From assembly GCF_900110925.1 (NCBI RefSeq), contig NZ_FOFP01000002.1, positions 1-64,000 of the forward strand: DNA of 64,000 nucleotides. Direction: 5' to 3'. The notes below the pieces were generated by a model. It was not told where the DNA came from. It did no database searches and saw nothing but the letters and a program-made list of their open reading frames with translations. Of the stretch, positions 31,301 to 41,168 are shown piece by piece. Position 1 is the stretch's first letter. Each line of letters opens with the position of its first letter. Source of the DNA: Pseudomonas cuatrocienegasensis (lineage in GTDB: Bacteria > Pseudomonadota > Gammaproteobacteria > Pseudomonadales > Pseudomonadaceae). The position numbers were made by a program, and so were the translations under genes.

Positions 31301-32023
31301 GATGCCCGCAGTGGCCAGGTGATCGGCGCCGAAGCCCTGCTGCGCTGGCAGCACCCGAGCCTGGGGCAGCAGTCACCAGCCTCGTTCATTCACGTGCTCG
31401 AAGAAAGCGGGCTGATCCTGGAAGTGGGCGGCTGGGTCCTGGCCGAGGCCTGCCACGCCTGCGCAGAGTTGATTGGCGCGGGCCTGATCCATAAAACTGA
31501 TTTCAGCCTCTGCGTGAACATCAGCCCGCGACAGTTCCGCCAGAGCGACTTCGTCGAGCGGGTCGAAAACAGCCTGCGCAGCAGCGCACTGCCGCCGGCC
31601 ATGCTGAAACTGGAAATCACCGAAGGCATCGTCATTCAGAACATCGACGACACCATCGCCAAAATGAACCGCCTGAAGAAAGTGGGCGTCAGTTTCGCCA
31701 TGGATGACTTCGGCACCGGTTACAGCTCGCTGACCTATCTCAAGCGCTTGCCGGTGGATGTATTGAAGATCGACCAGTCCTTCGTTCGCGATGCCACCCA
31801 CGACGCCAACGATGCCGAGATCATCCGCGCCATCGTCGCCATGGCGCGCAGCCTCGGGCTATCGATGATTGCCGAAGGCGTGGAGCAGCAGGACCAACTG
31901 GACTTTCTCGAACAGCAAGGCTGCCATCTCTACCAGGGCTACCTGTTCAGCAAACCCCTGCCCCTGGGCGAGTTTCACGCATTGCTCGCGCATATGCGCC
32001 AGCGGCCGAGGCGGGACGGCTGA
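28346..32023 (+). CDS. Multi-PAS diguanylate cyclase/phosphodiesterase (GGDEF-EAL)
   Basis: About 1225 residues. The start is at the ATG giving MANSSDTPPL, with AAAGG seven bases upstream; an in-frame ATG at 28289 is the alternative. There are no membrane spans, so it is cytosolic. Six PAS-type segments follow one another, each ending in a D-I/T-T-E/x-R-like boundary (FGVIRDITAQQ, FLDTTERKR, VRDITRQR, ILTDITERV, FRDITERQR, ARDISALK). A GGDEF domain with intact RLGGDEF and an RxxD inhibitory site (RLED) comes next. An EAL domain with EALLRW, DDFGTGYSSL and KIDQSFV ends the protein. Both active sites look complete, so it could make or destroy c-di-GMP. The PAS ligands are unknown. Confidence 0.92.
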   Translation: MANSSDTPPLPHIPALDPAAFEQSWGDAPRLLAALNGAHLGAWFWDVDSGRVSWSRGAQALFGLDAAQPLTETVDYIALIPEDERTEVLEKFQAVLRGEPTPIPLQHRIRWPDGSLHWLEISGSLQTMQDGKAQMFGVIRDITAQQERAQALQNSEQRFADLFNLSPDVMLLVKYDSGVIVEANRNFSSTFGWSTQEVLGRTTLELDIWVHTSQRDQLRRTILDSAEPVLQEVQLRAKDQRVLDGVMSSQYITLDGQGHILSSFLDTTERKRAEEALRISEEKFCQAFKHTPDAVVITEKATGRFIEINAGFERQFGWSSAETLGRTSLEMGLWTDPGDRLRMLDAIDRDALDALEVRMFRRDGSLSSNLMAGGEIELDGRTCLVLTVRDITRQRAQERALQESQERLTLALESADLGTWEWHIPSDQLFASARASCLHGLAQTPYNGDFRTFFANVPMADRHALRQAYDELVQGVRQDYQVTYRTLDNEQHSHYLESTAKLYCDGQGQPLRMAGILTDITERVIRQQRLKDSEEKFITLFQASPDPIAVTTIDQGQILEINPSFTQAFGWQPAEAIGRSVLDLNFWADLQQRPALYAKFKACQGLDNEVAEFRDRQGRTFTCVVSCRPIEVAGQSCILTTFRDITERQRAEAALKASQEKFFKAFQSSPDAITITERDTGHYLEVNEGFTRLTGYCADEVLGRTVHELNIWADPNQRQLILDTLQRDGRVHHLEVMGRDRHGGLLHVEVSVEQIELDNQACLLLTARDISALKAAQAQVQHLAYHDSLTNLPNRALLMDRLTQQISLLKRHELRGALLFLDLDHFKHINDSLGHPVGDAVLKLVTARLEASVRLEDTVARLGGDEFVVLLSGLEGRRADVTRQARSVAEKLRKLLAEPMLFDGHRLQVTPSIGIALIPDHGATPADLLKRADIALYRAKDSGRNTIEVFRSTMQEAASERLRLENDLRLALARGEFELYFQPQVDARSGQVIGAEALLRWQHPSLGQQSPASFIHVLEESGLILEVGGWVLAEACHACAELIGAGLIHKTDFSLCVNISPRQFRQSDFVERVENSLRSSALPPAMLKLEITEGIVIQNIDDTIAKMNRLKKVGVSFAMDDFGTGYSSLTYLKRLPVDVLKIDQSFVRDATHDANDAEIIRAIVAMARSLGLSMIAEGVEQQDQLDFLEQQGCHLYQGYLFSKPLPLGEFHALLAHMRQRPRRDG

Positions 32024-32046
32024 AACCAACGCGCCCCGCTCGATCT

Positions 32047-33198
<1,152 letters not shown>

Positions 33199-33330
33199 TC
33201 ATTTTATCGGTGGCAGGCAGGCTGGGCGCTAGCGCTCCTGGCTCCGCATAGCGAAAGGGTACCAGCCAGTTGCCTGATTACGAACCCTGGGCATTTAGGT
33301 TTACCCCATAGGCCTGACCATCTGCGCAAA

Positions 33331-33360
33331 CGAAAACGGCACCCCGTGGGGTGCCGCTTT
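33331..33360 (-). terminator. Rho-independent terminator of hsp20
   Basis: Nine-bp stem cggcacccc/ggggtgccg at 33337-33356, followed on the minus strand by gttttcgttt. It lies about 20 nt past the hsp20 stop and separates it from ampC. Confidence 0.7.
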
Positions 33361-33378
33361 CAATCGCCTGGAAGCGCT

Positions 33379-33825
33379 TTAGCCCTGCAGGGCCGGCCGG
33401 GCGCCTTCGATGGGAATGCGCTTGGCCTTGGCCTCTTCCGGTACGATCCGCACCAGGTCGATATTCAGCAGGCCATTGACCAGGCTGGCGGATTTGACCT
33501 CGATATGGTCCGCGAGGCGGAACGACAGCTTGAACGCACGCTGGGCGATGCCCTGGTACAGGTAAGTGACGTTTTCGCTCGCGTCACTGCGCTTGCCGCC
33601 AGTAACGGTCAGTACACCGCGCTCGACCTGCAGGTCCAGGTCGTCGTCCTGGAAGCCAGCGGCAGCTACGACAATCCGGTACTGGTCGTCAGCATGCTTC
33701 TCGACGTTGTAGGGTGGGTAGCTGCTGCCGCTTTCATTGCGCATGGCCGACTCGAACAGGTCATTGAAACGGTCGAAGCCAATCGACTGGCGGAACAGCG
33801 GGGTCATGGAAAATGCAGTGCTCAT
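33379..33825 (-). CDS. Hsp20/alpha-crystallin small heat-shock protein (IbpA-like)
   Basis: 148 residues from the ATG giving MSTAFSMTPLFRQSIGFDRF, with AGGAG six bases upstream. The N-terminal part FDRFNDLFESAMRN and PPYNVEKHADDQYRIVVAAAGF are typical of IbpA. The alpha-crystallin core ends AFKLSFRLADHIEVKSASLVNGLLNIDL, containing the G-L-L motif, and a C-terminal KRIPI gives the I-x-I oligomer anchor. It holds unfolding proteins in a refoldable state. Upstream there is a heat-shock promoter and a possible RNA thermometer. Confidence 0.93.
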   Translation of the reverse strand: MSTAFSMTPLFRQSIGFDRFNDLFESAMRNESGSSYPPYNVEKHADDQYRIVVAAAGFQDDDLDLQVERGVLTVTGGKRSDASENVTYLYQGIAQRAFKLSFRLADHIEVKSASLVNGLLNIDLVRIVPEEAKAKRIPIEGARPALQG

Positions 33826-33888
33826 GATGTTCTCCTGGTTTCTCAGCGAGTGATTAGGGGACCCGACTTCGGCATCCCACAGCAGTGA
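33826..33888 (-). promoter_or_regulatory. Possible ROSE-type RNA thermometer in the hsp20 leader
   Basis: On the minus strand the leader ends ctcgctgagaaaccaggag before the start codon. The TCGCT facing AGGAG across a short loop fits the U-Y-G-C-U/anti-SD pattern of ROSE elements in ibpA leaders. Pairing of only the 3' hairpin was checked by eye; the upstream hairpins were not modelled. Confidence 0.4.
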
Positions 33889-33916
33889 AAATGTGGACCG
33901 CGAAGCACATTTCAAG
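33889..33916 (-). promoter_or_regulatory. Sigma-32 (heat-shock) promoter for hsp20
   Basis: Minus strand: CTTGAAA at 33916-33910, a 13-nt spacer, then CCACATTT at 33896-33889. The consensus is CTTGAAA, 11-16 nt, CCCCATNT. It lies about 65 nt before the hsp20 start, leaving room for a structured leader. Confidence 0.7.
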
Positions 33917-33949
33917 CGCCTGAAAAAATTTCTTACAGGGAGCGATTCG

Positions 33950-34696
33950 ATGCACAAGGTCATGCTGATTACCGGCGCCAGTCGCGGCATTGGTGCCGCC
34001 ACCGCCAGGCTGGCAGCAGCCCAGGGCTATGCGCTGTGCCTGAACTACCAACGGCAACAGGCGGCGGCCGAGGCGCTGGTGAGCGAGATCACCCAGGCCG
34101 GCGGCCAGGCCATTGCCGTACAGGCCGATGTAGCCGATGAAGATCAGGTGAAGCGGCTATTTGCCCGCCTTGATCAACACTTTGGCCGCCTTGATGTGCT
34201 GGTCAACAACGCCGGAATCCTGGAAACCCAAATGCGCCTGGAGCAGATGGACCTGGCGCGCTGGCAGCGAGTATTCGCCACCAATGTATTTGGCAGCTTT
34301 CTCTGCTGCCGTGAGGCGATCAAGCGCATGTCGGCTCGTCAGGGCGGTAACGGCGGCGCTATCGTCAATGTCTCATCGATTGCCGCACGGCTCGGCGCGC
34401 CAGGGGAATATATCGACTACGCCGCCGCCAAAGGCGCAATTGACAGTATGACCCTGGGTCTGGCCAAGGAAACCGCCGCCGAAGGGATCAGGGTCAACGC
34501 GGTGCGCCCAGGCGTGATCGACACCGAAATTCATACCAGCGGCGGTGAACCAGGGCGGGTTGCCCGCGTCAGCCAGAACGTCCCCATGGGTCGTGGCGGC
34601 CTGACCAGCGAAGTGGCCGAGGCCATTCTCTGGCTCGCCAGCGAGCAGGCGTCCTATACCAGCGGGGCGCTGCTGGATGTCGGCGGCGGGCGCTGA
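33950..34696 (+). CDS. SDR-family oxidoreductase
   Basis: 248 residues from the ATG giving MHKVMLITGASRGIGAATARL, preceded by AGGGAG at good spacing. Motifs: TGASRGIG, LNYQRQQ (no acidic residue after beta-2, with downstream Arg suggesting NADP), NNAG, and the catalytic Ser/Tyr/Lys in NVSSIAA...YIDYAAAKGA. The C-terminus has VRPGVIDTEIH and YTSGALLDVGGG. It diverges from hsp20 and has no operon partner, so the substrate cannot be inferred. Confidence 0.9.
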   Translation: MHKVMLITGASRGIGAATARLAAAQGYALCLNYQRQQAAAEALVSEITQAGGQAIAVQADVADEDQVKRLFARLDQHFGRLDVLVNNAGILETQMRLEQMDLARWQRVFATNVFGSFLCCREAIKRMSARQGGNGGAIVNVSSIAARLGAPGEYIDYAAAKGAIDSMTLGLAKETAAEGIRVNAVRPGVIDTEIHTSGGEPGRVARVSQNVPMGRGGLTSEVAEAILWLASEQASYTSGALLDVGGGR

Positions 34697-34700
34697 AACA

Positions 34701-34776
34701 CGTAGGGTGGATGACGCTTTTTCATCCACCATGTGTCGAGGTCATGGTGGATCGGTACAGCGTGATCCACCCTACG
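34701..34776. repeat. Palindromic GTAGGGTGGAT intergenic repeat
   Basis: Starts cgtagggtggatgacg and ends cgtgatccaccctacg, with internal catccaccatg/catggtggat arms. It has the same outer GTAGGGTG/CACCCTAC ends as the repeats near leuD and comEA but a different inner sequence. It sits between the convergent SDR and dusC stops, where it could act as a bidirectional terminator. Confidence 0.65.
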
Positions 34777-34785
34777 AACTACTTG

Positions 34786-35766
34786 CTAGGCGCTCGCCTG
34801 CTCGGCGCGCTCAGAGCCGATAAAGTCGATGCCGAGCAAGCTGTCAATGCGCAGGCAGTCGTTTTCGCGGCGTAACAGGTTGAACAGCTCGGTGGCCTCG
34901 GGGTAGCTGCGGGTCAGCATGGCCAGCCACTGTTTGAGACGACCGGGCGCATAACGCGGCGAGATCTTGCGCCGTGCCTGCAACCAGAAGTCTGCCAGCA
35001 GGGGCTGCAGCTCGGCCCAGGTCATCGGCACAACGGGCTGCCCTGCCCGCGCGACTGCGATCTGTCGGGCCAGATCCGGCCGGGCGACCAAACCACGCCC
35101 AAGCATGAAGTCGTCAACACCACTGACCTCACGGCACCGTCGCCAGTCATCCAGTGTCCAGACCTCACCATTGGCATACACAGGCACCTTCACCACCTCC
35201 TGCACCCGCGCCACCCACTCCCAATGAGCCGGTGGCTTGTAGCCTTCGACCTTGGTCCGCGCGTGCACGACGATTTGCGCTGCGCCGCCTTCGGCCAGCG
35301 CCTGGGCACAGGCCAGGGCGTAGTCCTTGTGATCGAAACCCAGGCGCATCTTCGCCGTTACCGGCACCTGAGCAGGCACCGCACGGCGCACTTCACGAAC
35401 GATGGCATGGAGCAGTTCGGGCTCCTTGAGCAACACCGCGCCGCCCCGCGACTTGTTGACCGTTTTCGCCGGGCAGCCGAAGTTGAGATCGATCACCGGT
35501 GCCCCAAGGGTGCAGGCGTAGGCCGCGTTATCGGCCAGGCAGGCGGGGTCAGAACCGAGAAACTGCACCCGCACCGGCGTGCCGGCGGCGGTTTGCGCAC
35601 CACTGAACAACTCGGGAGCGAGCTTCTGGTAACTGCTGGCCGGCAGCACCCGCTCGGTGACACGAATGAACTCGGTGACACACCAATCGATGCCGCCCAC
35701 CCGGGTCAGCACATCGCGCAGGATTTCATCGACCAACCCTTCCATGGGGGCCAAGGCGATCTGCAT
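34786..35766 (-). CDS. dusC: tRNA-dihydrouridine synthase DusC
   Basis: 326 residues from the ATG giving [24 protein letters not shown]-dependent Dus barrel: the catalytic Cys in [39 protein letters not shown] and VYANGEVW. The length and APMEGLVD start fit the DusC subfamily, which reduces U16 of tRNA in E. coli; DusA or DusB are less likely. Confidence 0.88.
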   Translation of the reverse strand: MQIALAPMEGLVDEILRDVLTRVGGIDWCVTEFIRVTERVLPASSYQKLAPELFSGAQTAAGTPVRVQFLGSDPACLADNAAYACTLGAPVIDLNFGCPAKTVNKSRGGAVLLKEPELLHAIVREVRRAVPAQVPVTAKMRLGFDHKDYALACAQALAEGGAAQIVVHARTKVEGYKPPAHWEWVARVQEVVKVPVYANGEVWTLDDWRRCREVSGVDDFMLGRGLVARPDLARQIAVARAGQPVVPMTWAELQPLLADFWLQARRKISPRYAPGRLKQWLAMLTRSYPEATELFNLLRRENDCLRIDSLLGIDFIGSERAEQASA

Positions 35767-35947
35767 ACAGAAGTCTCTCGAAGGGGTTGAAGCGCGGGGA
35801 ACGCAAAGGGGGTTGGGGTCTGTTGCCGTTTCGTCACAAGCCGCGAACGAAACGGTAACAGACCCTAGTGTAAACACCGCACTGTCAGCAGGGAACGCCC
35901 AAAGTGGGTATGGGTCAAAGCCGTATCCAGCCAGGAGAGCAACCGCC

Positions 35948-36337
35948 ATGCTCCGTACCGCTTTGTCCTGCTGCCTGCTGATAGCAGCCACCTGTAGCGC
36001 TGCGAGCGAGCCGCCACCTATACCTTTAGCCCAAGACCCCGTGCCTGCTCAGAGCGCTCGCCTGCTGCTCAGCCGCGACGCCAACGCCCCCACTGCCTGC
36101 GATGTCGAAGTGTTGCTGGGAGAGCGGCAAATCGTGACCCTGGCCTTGGATACGCACACCGAACTGGAGTTGCCGCCAGGCGAATATGCCACTCAACTGC
36201 GTCTGTCACGCGCGGGCTACTGCGGCACCCTGAACCTGGGTAGCAATCAGTCGATCCTGATCAACCCAGGCGAGCGCCGCCACCTGCAGGTAATCTACAA
36301 CGACGATGGACTGTTCCTCGCCCCGGCCGACGGTTAG
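35948..36337 (+). CDS. Small secreted hypothetical protein
   Basis: 129 residues from the ATG giving [23 protein letters not shown], with AGGAGA ten bases upstream. The signal peptide likely ends at CSA; the T-C context is not a good lipobox. The rest looks like a small beta domain: [56 protein letters not shown] do not recognise the family. The stop overlaps the end of the convergent thioesterase gene by 4 nt. Confidence 0.75.
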   Translation: MLRTALSCCLLIAATCSAASEPPPIPLAQDPVPAQSARLLLSRDANAPTACDVEVLLGERQIVTLALDTHTELELPPGEYATQLRLSRAGYCGTLNLGSNQSILINPGERRHLQVIYNDDGLFLAPADG

Positions 36338-36768
36338 CTCGGTTGTAGCGCCCGACCGTACCCCTCGACAAACTCGGCGGGCATGCGCTTCGGTCGGCCG
36401 CTCGATAATTCGATGCAGACAAAGGTCGTCCTGGCCCGCAGTAGAGTCACGCCATCCTCGGGGCGCACTAACTGAAAACAGCGATCCATTTTCAGACGCT
36501 GATCCGATTCGACGATCCAGGTCGCCATCTGCAGCGCCTGCCCCTCATAGGCACTAGCCAGGTAGTCGATCTCGTGACGCACTACGGCCATCGCCCGGTC
36601 AAGACGTCGGTACTCGGCCAGGTCCAGCCCTAGAAACTGCGAATGACGCCAGGCGCAGCGCTCCAGCCAACTGACATAGACCGCGTTGTTGGCGTGGCCA
36701 AGGCCGTCGATGTCATCGGCAGTCACCTCAATATCGATGACGAAAGGTGTGGCGAGGTCCCAGTTCAT
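36334..36768 (-). CDS. Acyl-CoA thioesterase, 4HBT hot-dog fold
   Basis: 144 residues. The 4-hydroxybenzoyl-CoA-type thioesterase pattern is seen: the catalytic Asp region in DDIDGLGHANNAVYVSWLERCAW, then YLASAYEGQALQMATWI, RARTTFVCIEL and the C-terminal GRPKRMPAEF. It probably hydrolyses a short or medium acyl-CoA. Substrate not predictable. Confidence 0.88.
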   Translation of the reverse strand: MNWDLATPFVIDIEVTADDIDGLGHANNAVYVSWLERCAWRHSQFLGLDLAEYRRLDRAMAVVRHEIDYLASAYEGQALQMATWIVESDQRLKMDRCFQLVRPEDGVTLLRARTTFVCIELSSGRPKRMPAEFVEGYGRALQPS

Positions 36769-36967
36769 GCAGGCTCCGTTGGCTCACCAACAAGCAGGCG
36801 AGCAAAAAAGATAAGGTCGTCGTCAAAGCGCCATGCCGTGATTAAACCAGCCCAGCCAAGGCTTGTCGGCCCCTTATGGTATTGGCGCAGCCTATAGCTA
36901 TCGCGCGCGCCAGATGCGGGCGATAATGTTTATCAACGACATGTCGCCTTCCGCTTGAGAATACCCT

Positions 36968-38830
36968 GTGCATGTAGCCGTCCGCATTCTGCTGCTGGTA
37001 TGCCTGCCCCTGCTCGCCCAGGCGGGGCAACTGAGCGCACCACTGGCCGGAGAGCGCCTACTACCTGGTCCGTTTATGCAGGTGTGGGAAGACCGTAGCG
37101 GCCAAGCAGAAATGCCTCAGGTGCGCGCCCTGCCCGCATCGGCCTGGCAACCGGTAGCACGCCGCGATGCCAGCTTTGGCTATAGCAGAAGCGCCTTCTG
37201 GCTGCGGCTGAACGTGCACAATCCAGCCCCACAGGCGGGTGACTGGATACTGCTGGTCGGCAACCCACTCCTCGACCAACTTGATGTCTATGGCCTCGAC
37301 GACACACGCGTGTACCGCGCTGGCGACCAGCGCCCATTCGCCGAACGCTGGATTGCCCACCGTCAATTGGCTCTACCCCTGCACCTGCAAGCAGGCGAAA
37401 CTCGCGAACTGCTGCTGCGCATGCGCAGCGAAGGCTCGGCCAACCTGAGCGCCAGCCTGATGAGCCGCGCCACCTTCGAACACCACGAACAGCGCCATTT
37501 ACTGTTACAGGGGCTGTTCTTCGGCGCGCTGGCGGTGATGGTCATTTACAACCTGTCGATCTTCGTCATCACCCGCGACCGCAACTACCTCTGGTACAGC
37601 CTGTTCGTCAGCAGCTTCGCCCTCTATCAATTCATTCAGCTCGGCTTTGCCCTGCAGTGGCTGTGGCCAAACGCCCTGGCCTGGCACCAATTGAGCTTCC
37701 CGCTGAGCTCAGCCTTGGCGACCCTGATGGCGATCATCTTCACTTACGGCGTACTCGATCTGAAGCATTGCCATCGCCTGTACAGCTATACCTGCTGGGT
37801 GCTGACCATCGCCGCTGTGCTGGTGATCGGCATGGCGCTCATAGGCCCTTATCGGCTTGCCTTGATGGGCAGTTTCGCCTTGCTCGGAGCCTGTTCTATA
37901 GCCGCCTGGGGCGTGACTCTGCTGCGCTGGCGAGCGGGTTATCGACCGGCGCGCTTATTCGCACTTGGCTGGTCGATGCTGATCATTGCCAGCCTGTTCA
38001 GCATCCTCAGCGGCACTGGCATCCTGCCCTACTCGCTGGTCACCCTGCAGGCACAGCAGATCGGCAGTCTGGTGGAGTTGGTGATCTTCTCCATCGCCCT
38101 GGCCAGCCGCATTCGCGAAAGCCAGCAAGCCCAGGCTCTGGCTCAGGCCCAGTTGTTCGATAAGGAGCGCCAATTACGCCAGGAACAGGAGCGCAGCCTG
38201 TCCCTGCAGCGGCGCACCAACGAACAGCTGGAGCAGCGCGTTACCGAGCGCACCCGCGAGCTGGAACAGGCCATGCAAGCACTGGCCAGCGCCAATCAAC
38301 AGCTCAATGAGCAGAACCGTCGCGACAGCCTGACCGGCCTGCTCAACCGCATGACCTTCAACAACGAACTCGACCGCGCTCTGGCCCGCGCCACCCGCAG
38401 CCAAACCTCGGTCGCCATCCTGATGATGGATCTGGACTTCTTCAAACAGGTCAATGACCACTACGGTCACCTGGCTGGCGACGCCTGTTTGCAGCACACC
38501 GCCTGGCGACTGGAGCAACGCCTGCGTACAGGGGATTTGCTGGCACGCTTTGGCGGCGAGGAATTCGTCGCGCTGCTCGACCATACCAGTGCAGCGGGGG
38601 CCCAGGCACTTGCCGAGCAACTCTGCGAAGACCTGGCCGCACACCCCTGCCTGTATGACGGGCAGAGCATCGCCCTGAGCCTGAGCATTGGTGTCTGCGC
38701 CGGTATTCCGCGTAGTGCAACGCAGCGTGACCTGTACCTGCGCCGCGCCGACCAGGCCCTGTATCAAGCCAAAAGCGCTGGCCGTAACCGGGTCGAGCGT
38801 GCGCCCGCCCCGGCCCTGAACGAGACCTGA
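36968..38830 (+). CDS. 7TM-DISM diguanylate cyclase
   Basis: 620 residues, apparent GTG start. Signal-like N-terminus (ILLLVCLPLLAQAG), then a periplasmic 7TMR-DISMED2-type sensor (about 20-170, with SRSAFWLRLNVHNP and LLVGNPLLDQLDVY). Seven membrane spans (about 180-380) and a coiled coil (QLEQRVTERTRELEQAMQAL) follow. The GGDEF domain carries RFGGEEFVALLD and an I-site R-T-G-D five residues before it. It senses a periplasmic, perhaps carbohydrate, cue and makes c-di-GMP. The I-site suggests product inhibition. Confidence 0.92.
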   Translation: MHVAVRILLLVCLPLLAQAGQLSAPLAGERLLPGPFMQVWEDRSGQAEMPQVRALPASAWQPVARRDASFGYSRSAFWLRLNVHNPAPQAGDWILLVGNPLLDQLDVYGLDDTRVYRAGDQRPFAERWIAHRQLALPLHLQAGETRELLLRMRSEGSANLSASLMSRATFEHHEQRHLLLQGLFFGALAVMVIYNLSIFVITRDRNYLWYSLFVSSFALYQFIQLGFALQWLWPNALAWHQLSFPLSSALATLMAIIFTYGVLDLKHCHRLYSYTCWVLTIAAVLVIGMALIGPYRLALMGSFALLGACSIAAWGVTLLRWRAGYRPARLFALGWSMLIIASLFSILSGTGILPYSLVTLQAQQIGSLVELVIFSIALASRIRESQQAQALAQAQLFDKERQLRQEQERSLSLQRRTNEQLEQRVTERTRELEQAMQALASANQQLNEQNRRDSLTGLLNRMTFNNELDRALARATRSQTSVAILMMDLDFFKQVNDHYGHLAGDACLQHTAWRLEQRLRTGDLLARFGGEEFVALLDHTSAAGAQALAEQLCEDLAAHPCLYDGQSIALSLSIGVCAGIPRSATQRDLYLRRADQALYQAKSAGRNRVERAPAPALNET

Positions 38831-38861
38831 GCGCCGCAGGCAGCGGAAAAGAGGAACCCTG

Positions 38862-38896
38862 AAAAAACAAAAGGGCTATTCCGAAGAATGACCCTT
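38862..38896 (-). terminator. Terminator of the Ala/Glu tRNA cluster
   Basis: Minus strand: stem aagggtcattc/gaatagccctt closed by a TTCG tetraloop, followed by ttttgtttttt. It sits 25 nt downstream of the last tRNA-Glu. Confidence 0.8.
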
Positions 38897-38920
38897 TAAA
38901 AACCCGCAGAGCGGGTAAAC

Positions 38921-38996
38921 TGGCGTCCCCTAGGGGACTCGAACCCCTGTTACCGCCGTGAAAGGGCGGTGTCCTAGGCCACTAGACGAAGGGGAC
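38921..38996 (-). tRNA. tRNA-Glu (TTC)
   Basis: 76 nt, encoded CCA. Read on the minus strand it begins GTCCCCTTCG and ends GGGGACGCCA. The anticodon loop is CTTTCAC with TTC at the centre. The acceptor stem GTCCCCT pairs with AGGGGAC. Identical to the copy at 39188-39263. Confidence 0.97.
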
Positions 38997-39060
38997 GAAA
39001 CCTTCGAGAAACAAAGCCAGCTTTACGCTGGCCCCGTGGCAGTTGTTACTGCTACAAAAT

Positions 39061-39136
<76 letters not shown>

Positions 39137-39187
39137 AGATTTATCGCCTCTCGGCTCACAACCCAAACCAGCGCTGCTTTTTGAAAC

Positions 39188-39263
39188 TGGCGTCCCCTAG
39201 GGGACTCGAACCCCTGTTACCGCCGTGAAAGGGCGGTGTCCTAGGCCACTAGACGAAGGGGAC
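39188..39263 (-). tRNA. tRNA-Glu (TTC), second copy
   Basis: 76 nt with CCA, identical in sequence to the tRNA-Glu at 38921-38996. It is the second gene of the cluster in the direction of transcription. Confidence 0.97.
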
Positions 39264-39326
39264 GTAACCCTTCTACAACCAACCAGCTGCTGGAGCTGAT
39301 TGTGGCAAGCCTTGCGGCTTTGAAGA

Positions 39327-39402
<76 letters not shown>

Positions 39403-39420
39403 ATCTCAAGGACGGGGCGC

Positions 39421-39449
39421 ATGTTAAGAGCGCGCCCCACTGCTGTCAA
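39421..39449 (-). promoter_or_regulatory. Sigma-70 promoter of the Ala-Glu-Ala-Glu tRNA operon
   Basis: Minus strand: TTGACA at 39449-39444, exactly 17 nt, TAACAT at 39426-39421. The next bases gcgccccgtc form a GC-rich discriminator as in stringently controlled stable-RNA promoters. An AT-rich stretch upstream (39450-39480) could be an UP element. Confidence 0.85.
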
Positions 39450-39547
39450 CATTATTTTTACTTACACCCTCATTTTTTATGCTGACAGAACAACCACTTA
39501 CCCCATTGCGGCGCACTAAAACGACGGCCGGACGGGCGTTCGACCGC

Positions 39548-41029
39548 TTAGCCAATGGCCGGCAGCAGCTTTTCCCACTCCTTGTTTTCCTTCTTCGACA
39601 CGCCACCGAGCAGCTCGATAGCCTGACGCAGGCGGAAACGGGTCAGGTCCGGACCGAGGATTTCCATGGCATCGAGTACCGAGACCGAACTGGCCTGCCC
39701 GGTGATGGCGGCAAACATCAGCGGCATGGCATCGCGCAGCTTCAGCTCCAGGTGTTCGACCACGGCCTGGATGCAGGCGGTGATCTTGTCCTTTTCCCAC
39801 TGCCGCAGGGCTTCAAGCTTCCACAGGATCAATTGCATGACCTGGCGTACCTGATCGGCCGATAGCTTCTTGTGCTCGAAAAGCGTGGCATCCAGGACCA
39901 GGCCACCAGCAAAGAAGAAGCTGGCCAAAGGTGCAATCTGGCTGAAGGTTTCCACCCGCCCCTGCACGTGCGGAGCGATCTGCATCAGGTAGTTGCTGTT
40001 GAACGCCCACTTCTGCGCCCCGGCAGCAAACTCCTCGACACTCAGTTCACGCATCCACTGGCCGTTGAGCCAGGACAGCTTCTCCAGGTCGAAGATCGGC
40101 CCGCCAAGGGATACACGGTTGATGTCGAAATGCTCGACCATCTCATCGAGGCTGAATTTCTCGCGTTCATCCGGCATCGACCAGCCCATGCGCCCGAGGT
40201 AGTTGAGCATGGCCTGCGGCAGGAAGCCCATGCGCTCGTAGAACGTGATGCTGGTGGGGTTCTTGCGCTTGGACAGCTTGCTCTTGTCCGGGTTACGCAG
40301 CAGCGGCATATAGCACAGCTGCGGCTTGTCCCAGCCGAAGTACTCGTACAGCAGGATCAGCTTGGGCGCCGACGGCAGCCACTCTTCACCACGCAGCACA
40401 TGGGTGATGCCCATCAGATGATCATCGACCACGTTGGCCAGGAAGTAGGTCGGCAGGCCATCGGTCTTCATCAGCACCTGCATGTCCATGCGATCCCAGG
40501 GGATCTCCACTTCGCCACGCAGCATATCCGGCACCACACAGACGCCTTCGGTCGGCACCTTCATACGCACTACATTCGGTTCGCCAGCCGCCAGGCGCTG
40601 CTGCACTTCTTCAGCGGACAGGTGCATGCAATGGCCGTCGTAACGCGGCGTCTGCTTGGCTTCGGTCTGCTCGGCGCGCAGCTTGTCCAGGCGTTCTGCA
40701 CTGCAGAAGCAATGGAAGGCATGGCCCTTGTCGACCAGCTCGGCCGTGTACTGCTTGTAGATATGCCCACGCTCGCTCTGCCGATACGGACCGTGCGGGC
40801 CGCCCACATCGGGGCCTTCACTCCACTCGATACCCAGCCAGCGCAGGGCATCGAAAATCTGCTGCTCAGACTCACGGGTAGAACGGACCTGGTCGGTGTC
40901 CTCGATGCGCAGGATAAATTCACCCCCGTGCTGACGGGCAAAACACAGGTTGAACAGGGCGATATAGGCAGTGCCTACATGGGGGTCGCCGGTTGGCGAA
41001 GGAGCGATACGGGTACGGACGGTGGTCAT
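39548..41029 (-). CDS. gltX: Glutamyl-tRNA synthetase GltX
   Basis: 493 residues from the ATG giving [14 protein letters not shown]. Class I synthetase motifs: the HIGH-like [12 protein letters not shown] near the start, and the KMSKS equivalent KSKLSKRKN at about residue 245. [13 protein letters not shown] and the Cys/His pattern near 98-125 fit a GluRS zinc site. It charges tRNA-Glu, whose genes lie directly downstream with their own promoter. Confidence 0.97.
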   Translation of the reverse strand: MTTVRTRIAPSPTGDPHVGTAYIALFNLCFARQHGGEFILRIEDTDQVRSTRESEQQIFDALRWLGIEWSEGPDVGGPHGPYRQSERGHIYKQYTAELVDKGHAFHCFCSAERLDKLRAEQTEAKQTPRYDGHCMHLSAEEVQQRLAAGEPNVVRMKVPTEGVCVVPDMLRGEVEIPWDRMDMQVLMKTDGLPTYFLANVVDDHLMGITHVLRGEEWLPSAPKLILLYEYFGWDKPQLCYMPLLRNPDKSKLSKRKNPTSITFYERMGFLPQAMLNYLGRMGWSMPDEREKFSLDEMVEHFDINRVSLGGPIFDLEKLSWLNGQWMRELSVEEFAAGAQKWAFNSNYLMQIAPHVQGRVETFSQIAPLASFFFAGGLVLDATLFEHKKLSADQVRQVMQLILWKLEALRQWEKDKITACIQAVVEHLELKLRDAMPLMFAAITGQASSVSVLDAMEILGPDLTRFRLRQAIELLGGVSKKENKEWEKLLPAIG

Positions 41030-41168
41030 CAAGACTCTCGGCAAAAGGAGGCAGAGCAAAACCGGACCTGCCATCGGCTGACGGGCAGACTGCCGGCCTG
41101 GCACCCACGGTTACCACAGCATCGCGCGGCAAGCGCGCAGTACCGGGCGTCGGTGGGCGACACAGACG

